In this document: positions 35,105 through 35,541 of the stretch, in pieces
Numbering within the stretch: position 1 is the stretch's first letter
Layout: the number at the start of each line of letters is the position of its first letter
Made by a program: the position numbers and the translations under genes
Notes under the pieces: model-generated
The model's database searches: none
What the model saw: the letters and a program-made list of their open reading frames with translations, nothing else
Told to the model about the DNA's origin: nothing
Source: Paralimibaculum aggregatum
GTDB taxonomy: Bacteria > Pseudomonadota > Alphaproteobacteria > Rhodobacterales > Rhodobacteraceae
Direction: 5' to 3'
Length of the DNA stretch: 35,541 nt
NCBI RefSeq assembly: GCF_030270585.1
Contig: NZ_BSYI01000053.1
Span: forward strand, 1-35,541

Positions 35105-35541
35105 CGCGGGACGGCGCACCCGGCGCGGCGCCGCCCCGAAGTCCGGATATTCCGGCTTCGTTCCGCATCGGAGCCGGATAGGCCGCGGCTGGCCTAGGCA
35201 CGGACCGGTCTGGCCTTGGCCGCCACGGATGTGGGTCCGGGCTCCGTCCGGCAGCCCCGAGCAGACCGGACCTGCCGGGCATCGCGCATCCGAAGCACCG
35301 ATGGACCAGCTGCCGATGTGATCGAAGCACAGGGTCCCGCCTTTGTGCCCAGAAAGCGGGTGACCTTTCGTCAATATCTCTAGCCAGGGTCTCACTCGGC
35401 CACCGGGATGGGAGGGGCCCTTGGCGAGGCGGATGGGGCGGCGGCCTGTGCCCGAGTGTGCAGAGCGAGCGGTGGCGCGGTTGCCCGAGACTGGCATGGT
35501 CCGTGCCGGCCTGGCTGGGGGATCGGGCGTGGCGCCCGGAA
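35105..35541. other. Non-coding or decayed DNA after aminotransferase gene
   Basis: No gene recognised. Two GC-rich dyads follow the stop, GGCGCGGCGCC near 35122-35132 and CCGGATATTCCGG at 35142-35154, which might form a weak terminator; no T-run is seen. Confidence 0.4.

Overview
GC-rich chromosomal or large-plasmid DNA from an alphaproteobacterium, most likely Rhodobacterales or a close relative. The reasons are the codon bias, the very long GC-driven spurious ORFs, the style of the tripartite tricarboxylate transporter (TTT) cluster, the glycine-rich 'AQSIGGGGG' autotransporter and an IS5/IS21-rich background. Lineage is an inference; the window has no rRNA, tRNA or housekeeping marker.

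Layout. (1) 1-2.7 kb: decayed DNA with no intact gene, including a diverged copy of an IS21 remnant that recurs near 15.4 kb. (2) 2.7-4.8 kb, minus strand: an intact malate/L-lactate-type dehydrogenase preceded by a badly decayed L-2-hydroxyglutarate oxidase gene (lhgO). (3) 4.85-12.96 kb, minus strand: one giant autotransporter gene of about 2,700 codons with roughly two dozen glycine-rich passenger repeats and a C-terminal beta-barrel. (4) 13.3-16.4 kb: a transposon graveyard with IS5-family, IS630-like and IS21-family (istA) remnants. (5) 16.5-22.8 kb: two divergent genes. On the minus strand is a 1,339-residue protein with a eukaryote-like type II/gamma PI4K-type kinase domain inside long alpha-helical regions. 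On the plus strand is a SARP-type regulator (winged helix, BTAD, TolB-like domain, TPRs). This is the most unusual locus here. (6) 22.8-23.7 kb: decayed DNA, possibly IS66-like. (7) 23.7-35.1 kb: a catabolic and uptake island.

The island works as follows. A GntR/HutC regulator is transcribed away from a six-gene plus-strand operon (tctC, HIBADH-like dehydrogenase, tctB, tctA, carboxymuconolactone decarboxylase-like protein, aldehyde dehydrogenase). Downstream of the regulator, on its own strand, lie a GMC alcohol oxidoreductase and an enolase-superfamily dehydratase coupled by an ATGA overlap. A DegT-type aminotransferase follows the operon. The likely logic is uptake of an organic acid or hydroxylated compound by TTT, oxidation of an alcohol to an aldehyde (GMC) and then to an acid (ALDH), with dehydration and beta-hydroxyacid oxidation steps. 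TCAT-N4-ATGA palindromes in front of both arms are candidate operators. The substrate cannot be read from sequence.

The two ancestral-looking metabolic modules (2-hydroxyacid oxidation at the left, the TTT island at the right) are separated by the autotransporter, IS debris and the kinase/SARP pair, which suggests a mosaic accessory region.
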